In this document: one piece after another, positions 46,818-57,341 of the stretch
How the letters are laid out: each line of letters starts with the position of its first letter
Numbering within the stretch: the stretch's first letter is position 1
NCBI GenBank assembly: GCA_019739295.1
Contig: JAHHDV010000035.1
Location: 1-64,000 of the forward strand
DNA: 64,000 nt
Source: Taibaiella sp.
Lineage (GTDB): Bacteria > Bacteroidota > Bacteroidia > Chitinophagales > Chitinophagaceae
Reading direction: 5' to 3'
Translations under genes and position numbers: made by a program
The notes under the pieces: model-generated
Databases searched by the model: none
What the model was told of the DNA's origin: nothing
What the model saw: the letters and a program-made list of their open reading frames with translations, nothing else

Positions 46818-46825
46818 TACCTTTG
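46818..46825 (+). promoter_or_regulatory. -7 box (TACCTTTG) of cmk
   Basis: TAnnTTTG match 22 bases upstream of the cmk ATG. Confidence 0.65.
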
Positions 46826-46847
46826 TGGGGTATTTTACTGAGCCGGT

Positions 46848-47543
46848 ATGAAAATCAATATTGCGATAGACGGATTCTCTTCCTGTGGCAAAAGCACACT
46901 CGCCAGACAACTGGCAGAGCGCTTAGGCTATACCTATATCGACAGCGGTGCGATGTACAGGGCGATTACACTATATTTTATCAGGGAAAGTGTAAACATG
47001 GAAGACATCCGGGAAGTGCAACATGCACTGGATCACATCCACCTGGAATTTGTCAGGGATGAGGGCGGACCCGATATATTACTGCTGAATGGTGAAAATG
47101 TCGGTCAATACATCAGGGACCTTATCGTCGCGGACAAGGTCAGCCTGGTTGCTGCGATAAAAGAAGTGAGAACGTTCGCGGTAACACAGCAGCAATTACT
47201 GGGTAAGCACAAAGGCGTAGTCATGGATGGCAGGGACATTGGCACGGTAGTATTCCCGGACGCAGAATTAAAAATTTTCGTAACGGCAGATCCAGAGATC
47301 AGGGTCAAGAGACGTTACCTGGAACTGGTCGCATCAGATCCTGCCGTACAGATAGAAGATGTAAAATCCAACCTTGAACTGAGGGACTATATAGACAGCA
47401 ACCGTAAGGAAAGCCCGCTAACGAAAGCAGAGGATGCCCGCATCCTTGATAATTCGGACCTCAGTAAGGAACAACAACTGAAAATTGTACTGGGATGGGT
47501 AGAGGAAGAAGTGAGCAGGTCCAATGCGGTTACCAATCCCTGA
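46848..47543 (+). CDS. cmk: (d)CMP kinase
   Basis: Cmk phosphorylates CMP and dCMP to the diphosphates. The P-loop FSSCGKSTLARQLAE lies at residues 9-23 (here GFSSCGKST, a Bacteroidota variant of GPAGAGKST), then LGYTYIDSGAMYRAITLYF, the CMP-binding GKHKGVVMDGRDIGTVVFPDA and ELKIFVTADPEIRVKRRYLEL, then a family-specific RKESPLTKAEDARILDNSDLS. 231 residues, complete. It is in its own transcription unit with a TACCTTTG box and is convergent with the transglutaminase-like gene. Confidence 0.96.
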   Translation: MKINIAIDGFSSCGKSTLARQLAERLGYTYIDSGAMYRAITLYFIRESVNMEDIREVQHALDHIHLEFVRDEGGPDILLLNGENVGQYIRDLIVADKVSLVAAIKEVRTFAVTQQQLLGKHKGVVMDGRDIGTVVFPDAELKIFVTADPEIRVKRRYLELVASDPAVQIEDVKSNLELRDYIDSNRKESPLTKAEDARILDNSDLSKEQQLKIVLGWVEEEVSRSNAVTNP

Positions 47544-47567
47544 TAGCTGCACATATCCCGAAGTCTG

Positions 47568-48758
47568 CTAAGGAAAATAGCTATAGGCCACCTGGTACTG
47601 CTGGGTCTTATACTTCTCATCCATCTTACCGATCGGGAAATCCTGGCGTTGCGGAGTGGGTTCGCATACCAGATACTGCTGCCCTCTGTAGGACACATAG
47701 TCGCCTCCTTCTTTTTCCAGCTGAACACCCAAAATCACATGAGTAGGAAATTGTACAACGATCATAGGAAGGTTATAGATCTCCCTGATCAATAAGTGCA
47801 GCAGACCTACGCGATCATCACAATCGCTTTTATCAGCAATTAAAGTCTGCTCGGGAGAGAATCGCTTTTCTTTACCGGCATAAGTCACAATATCATTTTC
47901 ATAGGCAAATGCATCCCTGGCAAACTTCATCAGGTAAGCCACACCGTTCAGCGTGTCTTTGCCTGCCACAGCTTCTTTCAATTGCGGTATCAATGTCTGG
48001 TAAGTATGTTCGCTCAGGGGTATGTTGAAGTACATATCGTAATTCACAACAGGATAATTGGTAAACAAAGTATCCAGGCTGTTGTTTACAGGAATTTCAA
48101 ATTGATATAACCTGCCATCATACCTGAACTCAATCACTTTATTCGAGAACTGATCCGCCACAAAATCCGGCAATTGATGGATCTTATATGAGAACGGAAG
48201 CAAGGCTAACTTCTGAACCGGGTGGGGTACACTATACATCGTATGCCTGGTAAAATCAATGACACCAAAATCATGCCGGTTAAGACAGTAGTACCTCTTC
48301 CCCTCCAGCTCAAAATACGGGATATCTTCTACTTCCTCCGTGCTGTATGCGTAGAACAATAAGTTTCCATCCACTATAGCAAGCCTTACATCATATCCTG
48401 CCGAATAGAGCAGGTACCATTTCATCACCGTATAAGATTCATAATTGTCCTTTTTAGGAAAAATAAAATTGGCGGTACGCCGGACCACCTGGTAAAACAT
48501 CCAGTCGCTCAATTGGTTCTTCGCTTTGTAGAGGTTCAGCTTTTGGGCCACTGTATACAGTTCGCTTTCTATTACCAGGTCGGTATAGTCCGAGATCGAT
48601 TGCGGCTCCGTCTGCTGGTGGAACTGGGGAACAGAAAGGTGAAATTCCGGTATGACAAACGGCTCCTTGTAAATATCCACTACCTGCGCCCGGCTAAGGC
48701 CGGGATGCCCGCACAGTACTGCTAGGCATAACAGGAAATATGTCCATTTGCTTTTCAC
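47568..48758 (-). CDS. Secreted transglutaminase-like protein
   Basis: The 396 residues start with a signal peptide (KWTYFLLCLAVLCGHPGLSRAQ). The C-terminal third has a transglutaminase/cysteine protease-like triad: Cys in IADKSDCDDRVGLLHLLIREI, His in VVQFPTHVILGVQL and a later acidic residue in YLVCEPTPQRQDFP. The N-terminal part (MFYQVVRRTANFIFPKKDNYES, VMKWYLLYSAGYDVRLAIVDGN) matches exported Bacteroidota proteins. No biochemical function is established for such proteins; an activity on cell-surface peptides is possible. It is monocistronic and convergent with cmk. The frame is intact. Confidence 0.75.
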   Translation of the reverse strand: MKSKWTYFLLCLAVLCGHPGLSRAQVVDIYKEPFVIPEFHLSVPQFHQQTEPQSISDYTDLVIESELYTVAQKLNLYKAKNQLSDWMFYQVVRRTANFIFPKKDNYESYTVMKWYLLYSAGYDVRLAIVDGNLLFYAYSTEEVEDIPYFELEGKRYYCLNRHDFGVIDFTRHTMYSVPHPVQKLALLPFSYKIHQLPDFVADQFSNKVIEFRYDGRLYQFEIPVNNSLDTLFTNYPVVNYDMYFNIPLSEHTYQTLIPQLKEAVAGKDTLNGVAYLMKFARDAFAYENDIVTYAGKEKRFSPEQTLIADKSDCDDRVGLLHLLIREIYNLPMIVVQFPTHVILGVQLEKEGGDYVSYRGQQYLVCEPTPQRQDFPIGKMDEKYKTQQYQVAYSYFP

Positions 48759-49186
48759 TGCATAAAGATAACCAATATTTCAAATGATAACAATTTAATA
48801 ATATTAGAATTTTCTAAAAGGAATTGGCTTTTTGAAAAAACAGTCATATCCCATATCTTCTTTTAACCCAAAATCATGCATCACATTTTTACGATGATCA
48901 AAGACGGGATATGTACTTCCTGCCCAAATTAGCTTTTATGCTCCGGCCGAACAGGGCATATGTACCATTGACTTCAGGTTCATTTATATTTTTTACCATT
49001 TCATAAAGACGATTTATGCTTCAATATTTTATATTATGGGCTTTCTTAAGTACTTTTGTAGGCTCAAAAATCAATTGAAATTCTATCTTTTATAAAAATA
49101 AATTAATTTATTATAATTCAAGATTTTATAAAGAAAATTTTATTGAATTTGAAATAATTTATTCATACTTATAAGACTTGTGAGGT
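48759..49186. other. AT-rich intergenic region before suf operon
   Basis: About 430 bases with no gene. It holds the suf promoter box (49051-49058) and a leader of about 120 bases that is unusually long for this window and strongly AT-rich with short self-complementary stretches. No riboswitch or iron-box could be recognised. Confidence 0.5.
49051..49058 (+). promoter_or_regulatory. -7 box (TACTTTTG) of the suf operon
   Basis: TAnnTTTG match 128 bases before sufB, much further away than in other units, implying a long untranslated leader. Confidence 0.5.
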
Positions 49187-50644
49187 TTGAAAGACTTAGA
49201 AACAAATAGCACCGAATATTTAGAACAGTTTGCCAAGAAAGAATATGAGCATGGGTTTGTGACCGATATCGAAATGGAAGTGCTCCCACCCGGTCTCAAT
49301 GAAGATACCATCCGCTTCCTTTCCGCTAAGAAAAATGAGCCGGAATGGCTTCTGGAATATCGCTTAAAGGCTTATCAGGCCTTTTTAAAGATGGAAATGC
49401 CGGCCTGGCAGAACTTCGAAATGCCGGCCCTGGATTTCCAGGCCATCTCTTACTATGCAGCTCCTAAATCAAAAGCCAAATATGCCAGCCTGGATGAAGT
49501 AGACCCTGAATTGCTGGAAACCTTCAATAAACTGGGGATTCCTTTGAAGGAACAAAAATCCCTGGCCGGTGTAGCGGTAGATGCCGTATTCGATTCCGTA
49601 TCGGTAGCCACTACCTACAAGGAAGAACTTAAAAAACAAGGTATTATCTTTTGTTCTTTTAGCGAAGCGGTGCAGGAGCATCCCGAACTGGTTCGCCGGT
49701 ACCTGGGTACTGTAGTTCCGTATTCCGACAATATTTTTGCCGCTCTGAATTCAGCAGTTTTCTCAGACGGTTCCTTCGTGTATATACCCAGGGGTGTGAG
49801 ATGTCCTATGGAGCTGAGCACTTATTTCAGGATCAATACACAGAACACGGGCCAATTCGAACGCACGCTCATCGTATGTGATGATGATGCATATGTAAGC
49901 TATCTCGAAGGATGTACTGCACCGATGCGCGATGAGAACCAGCTTCATGCCGCTATCGTAGAGATCATAGCGATGAACAATTCGGAGGTAAAATACTCTA
50001 CGGTTCAGAACTGGTATCCCGGGGATGAAGAAGGAAAAGGAGGCGTATATAATTTCGTAACGAAACGCGGTATCTGTAAAGGGAAGAATTCGATGATCTC
50101 CTGGACCCAGGTAGAAACGGGCTCTGCCATTACCTGGAAATACCCGTCAGTGATACTCCAGGGTGATGAAAGTAGCGGTGAATTCTATTCTGTAGCTATT
50201 GCCAAAGGAAAACAGATCGCCGATACAGGAACCAAAATGATCCATCTCGGTAAGCATACCAAAAGCAGGATCATCTCCAAAGGTATCTCTGCGGGAAACG
50301 GTCAGAACTCCTACCGCGGCCAGGTAAAAATAGGTCCTAAAGCTGATTTTGCAAGAAATTTCACACAGTGCGATTCGATGCTCATTGGTGACCGGTGCGG
50401 AGCACACACCTTCCCTTATATCGAAAGTAAGAATTCCAATGCGACCCTGGAGCATGAAGCCACGACTTCCAAAATCGGGGAAGACCAGATTTTCTATCTG
50501 AATCAGAGAGGCATTGATACGGAGAAGGCTGTGGAAATGATCGTCAATGGTTTTGCCAAAGAGGTATTGAATAAACTTCCGATGGAGTTTGCGGTGGAAG
50601 CCCAGAAGCTGTTAGCAATCAGCCTGGAGGGAAGCGTTGGCTAA
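49187..50644 (+). CDS. sufB: Fe-S cluster scaffold protein SufB
   Basis: SufB is the scaffold of the SufBC2D complex on which clusters are built. The 485 residues show the SufB core: [51 protein letters not shown] (Cys implicated in sulfur transfer), [22 protein letters not shown] and the C-terminal [20 protein letters not shown]. The start is a TTG (ttgaaagac) because an in-frame TGA precedes it and no ATG fits. The N-terminal [19 protein letters not shown] is typical. sufC follows after 133 bases and sufD directly after. No sufS or sufE is in the window. Confidence 0.96.
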   Translation: MKDLETNSTEYLEQFAKKEYEHGFVTDIEMEVLPPGLNEDTIRFLSAKKNEPEWLLEYRLKAYQAFLKMEMPAWQNFEMPALDFQAISYYAAPKSKAKYASLDEVDPELLETFNKLGIPLKEQKSLAGVAVDAVFDSVSVATTYKEELKKQGIIFCSFSEAVQEHPELVRRYLGTVVPYSDNIFAALNSAVFSDGSFVYIPRGVRCPMELSTYFRINTQNTGQFERTLIVCDDDAYVSYLEGCTAPMRDENQLHAAIVEIIAMNNSEVKYSTVQNWYPGDEEGKGGVYNFVTKRGICKGKNSMISWTQVETGSAITWKYPSVILQGDESSGEFYSVAIAKGKQIADTGTKMIHLGKHTKSRIISKGISAGNGQNSYRGQVKIGPKADFARNFTQCDSMLIGDRCGAHTFPYIESKNSNATLEHEATTSKIGEDQIFYLNQRGIDTEKAVEMIVNGFAKEVLNKLPMEFAVEAQKLLAISLEGSVG

Positions 50645-50777
50645 TGGTCATGAGCCGGTTGAAGAGTTTACGGAACCAAATAATTTTCAAATTTAACAAC
50701 ATTAGCAGATTCGCTAACTACACAATTAAAAAATCATCAGCTGATGCACAAAGGAGCTGATGTATAAATGAACAAAG

Positions 50778-51515
50778 ATGTTATCAATTAAAAATTTGCA
50801 CGCAGGTGTAGCAGGAGGAAAAGAAATCTTAAAAGGATTGGATCTGGAAGTGAAAGCAGGTGAAGTTCATGCCATAATGGGACCGAACGGGGCCGGTAAA
50901 AGCTCTTTGGCCCACGTATTGTCCGGCAAGCCGGGTTATGAAGTGACCCAGGGCTCCGTTACATTGGATGGTGTGGACCTTTTGGAAATGGAAGCCGAAG
51001 AAAGAGCCCGTGAAGGCGTATTCCTGGCTTTTCAGTACCCGGTGGAAATCCCGGGCGTATCCAATATCAATTTCCTGCGTACAGCATTGAATGAAATACG
51101 GGCGCACAAAGGGCAAGATGAACTTTCCGCCAAGGAATTTTTACAAATGACAAAAGACAAACAGAAGTTGGTCGAGTTTGATGCTAAATTAGCCAACCGT
51201 TCCTTGAATGAAGGGTTCTCCGGTGGTGAGAAAAAGAAAAATGAGATCTTCCAGCTGGCCATGCTGGAACCCAAATTGGCCATCCTGGATGAAACGGATT
51301 CCGGGTTGGACATCGATGCGTTGCGTACCGTTTCCAATGGTGTGAACAAATTGAGAAATGACAGGAATGCCTTTCTCATCATTACCCACTATCAGCGGCT
51401 GCTGGATTACATTGTACCTGATTTCGTACATGTACTGGCAGATGGTAAAATCGTCAAGACCGGTCCTAAAGAACTAGCATTAGAACTGGAAGAGAAAGGA
51501 TATGACTGGCTCTAA
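50778..51515 (+). CDS. sufC: Fe-S assembly ATPase SufC
   Basis: SufC is the ABC-type ATPase that drives shape change in SufBC2D. Motifs: Walker A IMGPNGAGKSSLAHVLSG near residue 35, Q-loop FLAFQYPVEIPGVSN, signature FSGGEKKKNEIFQLAML, Walker B LAILDETDSGLDIDAL and H-loop FLIITHYQRLLDYI. The signature FSGGEKKKNE and DETDSGLD are SufC specific. 245 residues, complete. Spacing to sufB is 133 bases and there may be a second start signal. The longest upstream version of sufD begins inside sufC. Confidence 0.97.
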   Translation: MLSIKNLHAGVAGGKEILKGLDLEVKAGEVHAIMGPNGAGKSSLAHVLSGKPGYEVTQGSVTLDGVDLLEMEAEERAREGVFLAFQYPVEIPGVSNINFLRTALNEIRAHKGQDELSAKEFLQMTKDKQKLVEFDAKLANRSLNEGFSGGEKKKNEIFQLAMLEPKLAILDETDSGLDIDALRTVSNGVNKLRNDRNAFLIITHYQRLLDYIVPDFVHVLADGKIVKTGPKELALELEEKGYDWL

Positions 51516-51588
51516 AGCTGGGGCCCTATCTCAGCAAGACCCACCCAAACTGTCACCTGTCAATTGCCCATTTTCAATTGAAAAAAAA

Positions 51589-52938
51589 ATGATCGAACAA
51601 ACAATAATGAATATACAAGAACAGCTGATGAGCCTGGTAGAACAGTCCACTGCTCACGGCGATTCATGGATACCTAATGATATCAGATCAAAAGCCAGAG
51701 CGGCGTTTTTGCAATTAGGTTTTCCTACTGTGAAACACGAAGAATGGAAATTTACCAATATCATCCCGGTCCTGAAAGGCGAGATGATGATCGACAATTT
51801 TACACAGCAGGACTATCTCGACCCCCTGAGCATCAATGACCTGCTTTCAGCACACCTGGAAGAGATCCAGGCGCAGATGAAAGGCGAGCCCAAAGGCGCT
51901 TACAGGCTGGTATTGATGAACAACAATATCGTAGAGGACTTGTCCTACCTTCCTGATACCCGGCAATTGAGGGTAGGCTATCTTTCGGCTTTAACCGAAT
52001 CCCGGAAGAGCCGGTTGAAGATTGGGCAGATCGCCGATATCAGGAACAATCATTTTACGACATTGAATACAGCATTGGTCCGGGATGGCTTGCTGATAGA
52101 AGTAGCTGACCGGGTAGTGATTGACAAACCTGTTCATATCGTTCATATCCTGGACAATAACCAATCCGTATTCTACAATACCAGGGCGTTCATACACGTA
52201 GGCAAAAATGCCCAGGTAGAATTTGTAGAAACTTACCTGAACCGTTCTGATCTTTCCCAGAAAGTCATCGTAAATGCAGTTTACGAATTCCAGTTGGAAT
52301 CCCAGGCTATCTGTGACCATTACGATATCCAGAAGACCAAAGCCCATTTCCACCAGGTTAAGCGAACCGAAGTGGCCCAGGCCTTGCACAGCAATTATTC
52401 CAATTATACTTTCAATCTGCCCGGTGGTTCTTTCTTTAGGAATAACCTTTCCATCTACATAGAAGATAAGGATACGGAATGTCATCTGTACGGATTGTAT
52501 CTTACGGACAAGACCCAGCTGGTAGACAACCATACGGAAGTGCACCACAAATTTCCGAATTGTGAAAGCAACCAGCTGTATAAAGGTGTATTGCTGGAAG
52601 AGTCCAAAGCCGTCTTTAACGGGAAAATCTTTGTTTATGAAGATGCCCAGAAAACCAATGCATTCCAGAAAAGCAATAATATTCTTCTCTCAGACAAAGC
52701 CACCATCAATGCCAAGCCCCAGTTGGAAATATTTGCAGATGATGTAAAATGCAGCCATGGTTCCACGATCGGGCAATTGGATGAGAAAGCCTTGTTCTAT
52801 CTCAAGAGCAGGGGTATAGGAGAAGCTACTGCCAAGAAAATGATGGTCAATGCATTTGCATTTGATGTAGCAGAAAAAGTAAAAAACCCGACACTAAGGC
52901 ATTATCTGGAAGAGCAGATCACTATTGCGATCCATTAA
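51589..52938 (+). CDS. sufD: Fe-S assembly protein SufD
   Basis: SufD forms the heterodimer with SufB and helps iron acquisition by the complex. Features: KHEEWKFTNIIPVLKG near residue 45 (the SufD N-terminal K-x-E-x-W pattern), the beta-helix core (VHIVHILDNNQSVFYNTRAFIHVGKNAQ, AQVEFVETYL), ESKAVFNGKIFVYEDAQKTNAFQKSNNILLS and the C-terminal SHGSTIGQLDEKALFYLKSRGI with the functional His. I start at ATG 51589 (MIEQTIMNIQ); a longer frame overlaps sufC, and MNIQEQL six codons later is also possible. 449 residues. It completes sufBCD. Confidence 0.94.
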   Translation: MIEQTIMNIQEQLMSLVEQSTAHGDSWIPNDIRSKARAAFLQLGFPTVKHEEWKFTNIIPVLKGEMMIDNFTQQDYLDPLSINDLLSAHLEEIQAQMKGEPKGAYRLVLMNNNIVEDLSYLPDTRQLRVGYLSALTESRKSRLKIGQIADIRNNHFTTLNTALVRDGLLIEVADRVVIDKPVHIVHILDNNQSVFYNTRAFIHVGKNAQVEFVETYLNRSDLSQKVIVNAVYEFQLESQAICDHYDIQKTKAHFHQVKRTEVAQALHSNYSNYTFNLPGGSFFRNNLSIYIEDKDTECHLYGLYLTDKTQLVDNHTEVHHKFPNCESNQLYKGVLLEESKAVFNGKIFVYEDAQKTNAFQKSNNILLSDKATINAKPQLEIFADDVKCSHGSTIGQLDEKALFYLKSRGIGEATAKKMMVNAFAFDVAEKVKNPTLRHYLEEQITIAIH

Positions 52939-53111
52939 GAAATAAGTCAAGGGAAATCGTCTTACCTGTTTGCAAACCGGGTGCAGGACTCATGGGGTAA
53001 TACAAGAGTTCCAGGAATCCCGGATTTTCTTTTGTTCAGCCGTTGGCAGCTTTCCTAATCCCTTCATCACAGGAAGTACTTGTCCTGTACTTTTTATCCG
53101 GGATACTTCAT

Positions 53112-53119
53112 TATTTTTG
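53112..53119 (+). promoter_or_regulatory. -7 box (TATTTTTG) of the GNAT gene at 53142
   Basis: TAnnTTTG match 22 bases before the ATG at 53142. It supports this shorter start. Confidence 0.55.
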
Positions 53120-53141
53120 TTGGCATTACAGGAATCAAGTT

Positions 53142-53687
53142 ATGGAAAGGATCATCATCACTACTCCCCGGCTCACATTACAGAGCATCACCCCTTCCTA
53201 TATCCGGTATTTATTCTCCGGGTTTTCCAAACCCGAGATCCGGAAGGTGCTTGGTATCCCGGAAGAGCTATACCTTAAGTACGAACAAATGAATGCCCGG
53301 GGGATGGAAACCAACAAAATTACTTTCCTTTATTTCTCGATATTACTGGACGGTGAACCTATAGGGGAATGCGGATTTCATACCTGGCACACAACCCACG
53401 ACAGGGCTGAAATCTTCTACAGCATCCATCAGGAAAATCATAAACGGAAAGGTTACATTTCAGAGATCATCCCATTAGTGCTTCGCTATGGATTTGAGGC
53501 AATGCGGCTCAACCGGATCGAGGCGTTCATCGCACCATGGAATAAAATATCCTATCAGGTTCTGAAACGGCAACAATTCCGGTATGAAGGTACTGCCCGG
53601 CAACATTATCTACATAATGGCGTATATGAAGATTCCGAAATGTATGCCCTGCTCAGGCCAGAATGGGAACAGGGAAACAGGCAATAA
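53142..53687 (+). CDS. GNAT acetyltransferase, RimJ/RimL type
   Basis: The 181-residue protein begins MERIIITTPRLTLQSITP, the standard RimJ/RimL-like opening (T-x-R-L-x-L-R/x), and has a central acetyl-CoA segment EIFYSIHQENHKRKGYISEIIPLVLRYGF and LNRIEAFIAPWNKISYQVLKRQQFRYEGTARQ, in which the N-K-x-S-x-x-V-L motif is characteristic. Members acetylate ribosomal proteins or other amines. The acceptor is not known. The start at 53142 follows a TATTTTTG box; the upstream extension is unlikely. The frame is intact. Confidence 0.88.
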   Translation: MERIIITTPRLTLQSITPSYIRYLFSGFSKPEIRKVLGIPEELYLKYEQMNARGMETNKITFLYFSILLDGEPIGECGFHTWHTTHDRAEIFYSIHQENHKRKGYISEIIPLVLRYGFEAMRLNRIEAFIAPWNKISYQVLKRQQFRYEGTARQHYLHNGVYEDSEMYALLRPEWEQGNRQ

Positions 53688-53769
53688 TGATCATTCAATA
53701 TTCCAAATCGATACTGCTCTTCAAACCAGTCCGGATTCAGCAGTAAAACTGTTTACTAAAGGACTTACT

Positions 53770-54102
53770 TTACCATAAAAGGATCTTTTTGCGGTAAACC
53801 TGGTCCTTGTGCCTGATCTCCAAAATGACCAGTCCCTGAATTCCCCTGTTTTCAAGAACGACCTGGACCTGGTGATCTTCTGCTTTTAAATTTTTTGCCT
53901 ACCTGTCTTCCTAATATATCATACAGAAAGGATCTGAATATCCGGTCTCCGGATCTATAGCATAAACAATATTCAAAGGATCAAAAGAGAGAATTTTATA
54001 TTCCTGGGGACCCATACCTGCATCGGGGTCCTGAATGTATGCCAGTCCGTATGCCCAGGGTACCTCTGTATCATCATCATTTAGGATAATGATATGGAGC
54101 AT
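53770..54102 (-). pseudogene. Fragment of a T9SS-exported protein, C-terminal sorting domain
   Basis: Read across a break near 53889 and another near 53935, the minus strand gives a T9SS type A domain end: FLYDILGRQVGKK, then LKAEDHQVQVVLENRGIQGLVILEIRHK and a final VYRKKILLW stop. Upstream are about 60 residues (MLHIIILNDDDTEVPWAYG to IDPETGYSD) that look extracellular but match nothing I know. There is no signal peptide or complete cargo, so this is a gene remnant or a heavily indel-broken small gene. It is between GNAT and gapA. Confidence 0.4.
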
Positions 54103-54202
54103 GGCTTTCCATTAAGCCTTGGTTCCATGCCTATCCCAAAGAATAAAAGCCAACCTGAACGATAGTCGAACATTTTAATAAATCTTTATCCAAAAGTGCT
54201 TT

Positions 54203-54243
54203 AAATAAAAATTCCCCGAAATGATGAATATCACTTCGGGGAA
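54203..54243 (-). terminator. Terminator after gapA
   Basis: Inverted repeat TTCCCCGAAATGAT / ATCACTTCGGGGAA (one mismatch, 4-base loop GAAT) is followed on the minus strand by a T-rich stretch. It is 45 bases past the gapA stop. Confidence 0.75.
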
Positions 54244-54287
54244 CTATTTGATTATCATTCCTGTGCGTCAGACCATAATCCGTAAGA

Positions 54288-55301
<1,014 letters not shown>

Positions 55302-55337
55302 TTAATAATATTTATATAGTGTTTAAAAAAATTTTTG

Positions 55338-55345
55338 CAAAGGTA
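55338..55345 (-). promoter_or_regulatory. -7 box (TACCTTTG) of gapA
   Basis: TAnnTTTG match 39 bases before the gapA ATG. Confidence 0.65.
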
Positions 55346-55427
55346 ATCAATTAATTGAGCCGATAATGAAAACATTTATTAAAACTATTTGTGTCTTCTT
55401 CAAAAATATTCCATTGAATATGATCTT

Positions 55428-57206
55428 TTACCTGATGTCAAAACTATAAGGAAGGTACATCCACATTCCTGTAGGATTGGTGCCGAAAGCCCTGAGCATC
55501 TGGTAAGCCCTGTACTCTTCTGTAAACTGTTGCTTCATCAGGCTCTCCAGGTGTACTTTATCATCATTTTGTCCCTGGATATTTTTCAACAGGTCTTCCA
55601 TCTGATTGACAGGACTCGGGTATACCCGAATGGAATAATCCGAAATACCGGCAATAGCCGCTACACTTTGGATAGCCCTGTCTATACCCCCAATGCCATC
55701 TACCAGTCCCAATGTTAATGCATCCTGTCCGGTCCAGATCCTGCCCTGCCCCACACTGTCTACATATGCTACGGTCGTCTTTCTGCCTTCAGCTACCCTG
55801 GTTCTGAATGTCAGGTACATAGAATCTATAGATGTCTGGATTACATTTTTCTCAAAGTCGGAAATGGGCCTGGATAAATTCATAAAGTCCGCATAAGGCA
55901 TATTTTTCTCCGTATCAAAAGTGATCCCCAGCTTATTGTTCAGTAATCCCTGGGGATTCATCATTATGGCAAAGACCCCGATACTGCCGGTGATGGTATT
56001 GGGCATCGCAAAGATGCTATCGGCATGACAAGCAATGTAGTAACCACCCGATGCGGCCACATCCCCCATGGACACTACATATGGTTTTTTCTTCCTGAGC
56101 AGATCCAGCTCCCTCAGAATCACTTCGGATGCCAATGCGCTGCCTCCGGGCGAATTGATCCTGATCACGACACCTTTGATATCATCATTATCTCTCACTT
56201 TCCTGATTTCCTTAATGAACTTATTGCTGGTAATCTCATACAGTGACCCGGTGCCATCCCCATCCAGGATCTGTCCTTCACCTACGACTACTGCAATCTT
56301 ATCCTTATTTGCCCCAAGGCTAAGCGTCCTGGCATAATCTTTGATATTCATCATATCCACTTCCTTATCATTCTGATCCTGCCCGATTTTGGCCTTGAGC
56401 ATGGATTCTATTTCATCTTTATACTTGATACCATCTATCAACTTCGCAGCTATGGCATCGCTGGCAGTCTGTACCTTAAGTTCACGTGCATAACCATTAA
56501 TTGTAGCGGTATCCAGCCCCCTGGAAGCACTGATCTTGGTAATGACTTCATCCCAGATGTCCTCCTGGATTCCGGATAGCTGCTTGCGGTTCTGTTCACT
56601 CATTTCCTTCAGGCGGAAGGGCTCAGTGGCGCTCTTGAACTGACCGCAATAGAAGATCTCGGGTTTTACTTCCAGCTTGTCGAGCAGCCCTTTGTAGAAC
56701 ATAATGCTTGTCGCCAGGCCTTTCACTTCTACGTGTCCCAATGGATTGATGTAAATGCTGTCTGACACAGAAGCCACATAATAGGACATCTGGGAGATCA
56801 TATCACTGTAACTGATAATGAATTTTCCGGAAGACCGGAAATCCTCCAGTGCGGCTCTCAGTTCCTGAAGGCTGGAAAGCCCGTTGCTCCCTGCATTTGC
56901 TTTAATATAGATGCCCTTGATATTATCATCCGTTTTGGCCTTTTCGATAGATGCCAGGACTTCCAATAAACCCACAGGCTTAGGGCCACCGGATATAATG
57001 GTAGAAAACTCTTCATGTCCTATTTCATTATACTTTTGTCCCAGATCGATCAGTAAAATAGCATTCTTCTTTACAATTACCGGTGATTCTTTACCGATAG
57101 AAGACACTGCTGCCCCGATGATGCCAAACACGACAATCCCCAGAATCACACCAGATATCAAAATTGCCAATAAGGAGGCAAAAAAGTACTTGAAAAAATC
57201 CTTCAT
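55428..57206 (-). CDS. sppA: Signal peptide peptidase SppA, 67K type
   Basis: SppA clears cleaved signal peptides from the membrane. The 592-residue double-domain form matches E. coli SppA. An N-terminal TM helix (FFASLLAILISGVILGIVVFGIIG) is followed by the first domain with the catalytic Lys in CGQFKSATEPFRLKEMSEQ, and the second with the Ser nucleophile in NTITGSIGVFAIMMN. The SSIGGDSA-equivalent RINSPGGSALASEVILRELD is present. The end (FTEEYRAYQMLRAFGTNPTGMW) is intact. It stands alone, convergent with no operon partner; its stop is 82 bases from the gapA promoter. Confidence 0.94.
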   Translation of the reverse strand: MKDFFKYFFASLLAILISGVILGIVVFGIIGAAVSSIGKESPVIVKKNAILLIDLGQKYNEIGHEEFSTIISGGPKPVGLLEVLASIEKAKTDDNIKGIYIKANAGSNGLSSLQELRAALEDFRSSGKFIISYSDMISQMSYYVASVSDSIYINPLGHVEVKGLATSIMFYKGLLDKLEVKPEIFYCGQFKSATEPFRLKEMSEQNRKQLSGIQEDIWDEVITKISASRGLDTATINGYARELKVQTASDAIAAKLIDGIKYKDEIESMLKAKIGQDQNDKEVDMMNIKDYARTLSLGANKDKIAVVVGEGQILDGDGTGSLYEITSNKFIKEIRKVRDNDDIKGVVIRINSPGGSALASEVILRELDLLRKKKPYVVSMGDVAASGGYYIACHADSIFAMPNTITGSIGVFAIMMNPQGLLNNKLGITFDTEKNMPYADFMNLSRPISDFEKNVIQTSIDSMYLTFRTRVAEGRKTTVAYVDSVGQGRIWTGQDALTLGLVDGIGGIDRAIQSVAAIAGISDYSIRVYPSPVNQMEDLLKNIQGQNDDKVHLESLMKQQFTEEYRAYQMLRAFGTNPTGMWMYLPYSFDIR

Positions 57207-57228
57207 TGTATTTATATTTTAGAATCTG

Positions 57229-57236
57229 CAAATATA
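57229..57236 (-). promoter_or_regulatory. -7 box (TATATTTG) of sppA
   Basis: TAnnTTTG match 22 bases before the sppA ATG. Confidence 0.6.
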
Positions 57237-57303
57237 ATAAATGCAGAAATAAGCCGTTCTATAATATTGTCACAATAATGAACCGGCAATAAACATGTTT
57301 ATT

Positions 57304-57311
57304 TAACTTTG
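57304..57311 (+). promoter_or_regulatory. -7 box (TAACTTTG) of the FKBP gene
   Basis: TAnnTTTG match 30 bases upstream of the ATG at 57342. Confidence 0.65.
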
Positions 57312-57341
57312 GGCGTTTTAAAAAATAAAACAATTCAAAAT

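Noticed and set aside
51991..52548. Long minus-strand frame inside sufD
   Set aside because: SufD homology on the plus strand is strong and continuous. The antisense translation looks like no protein family.
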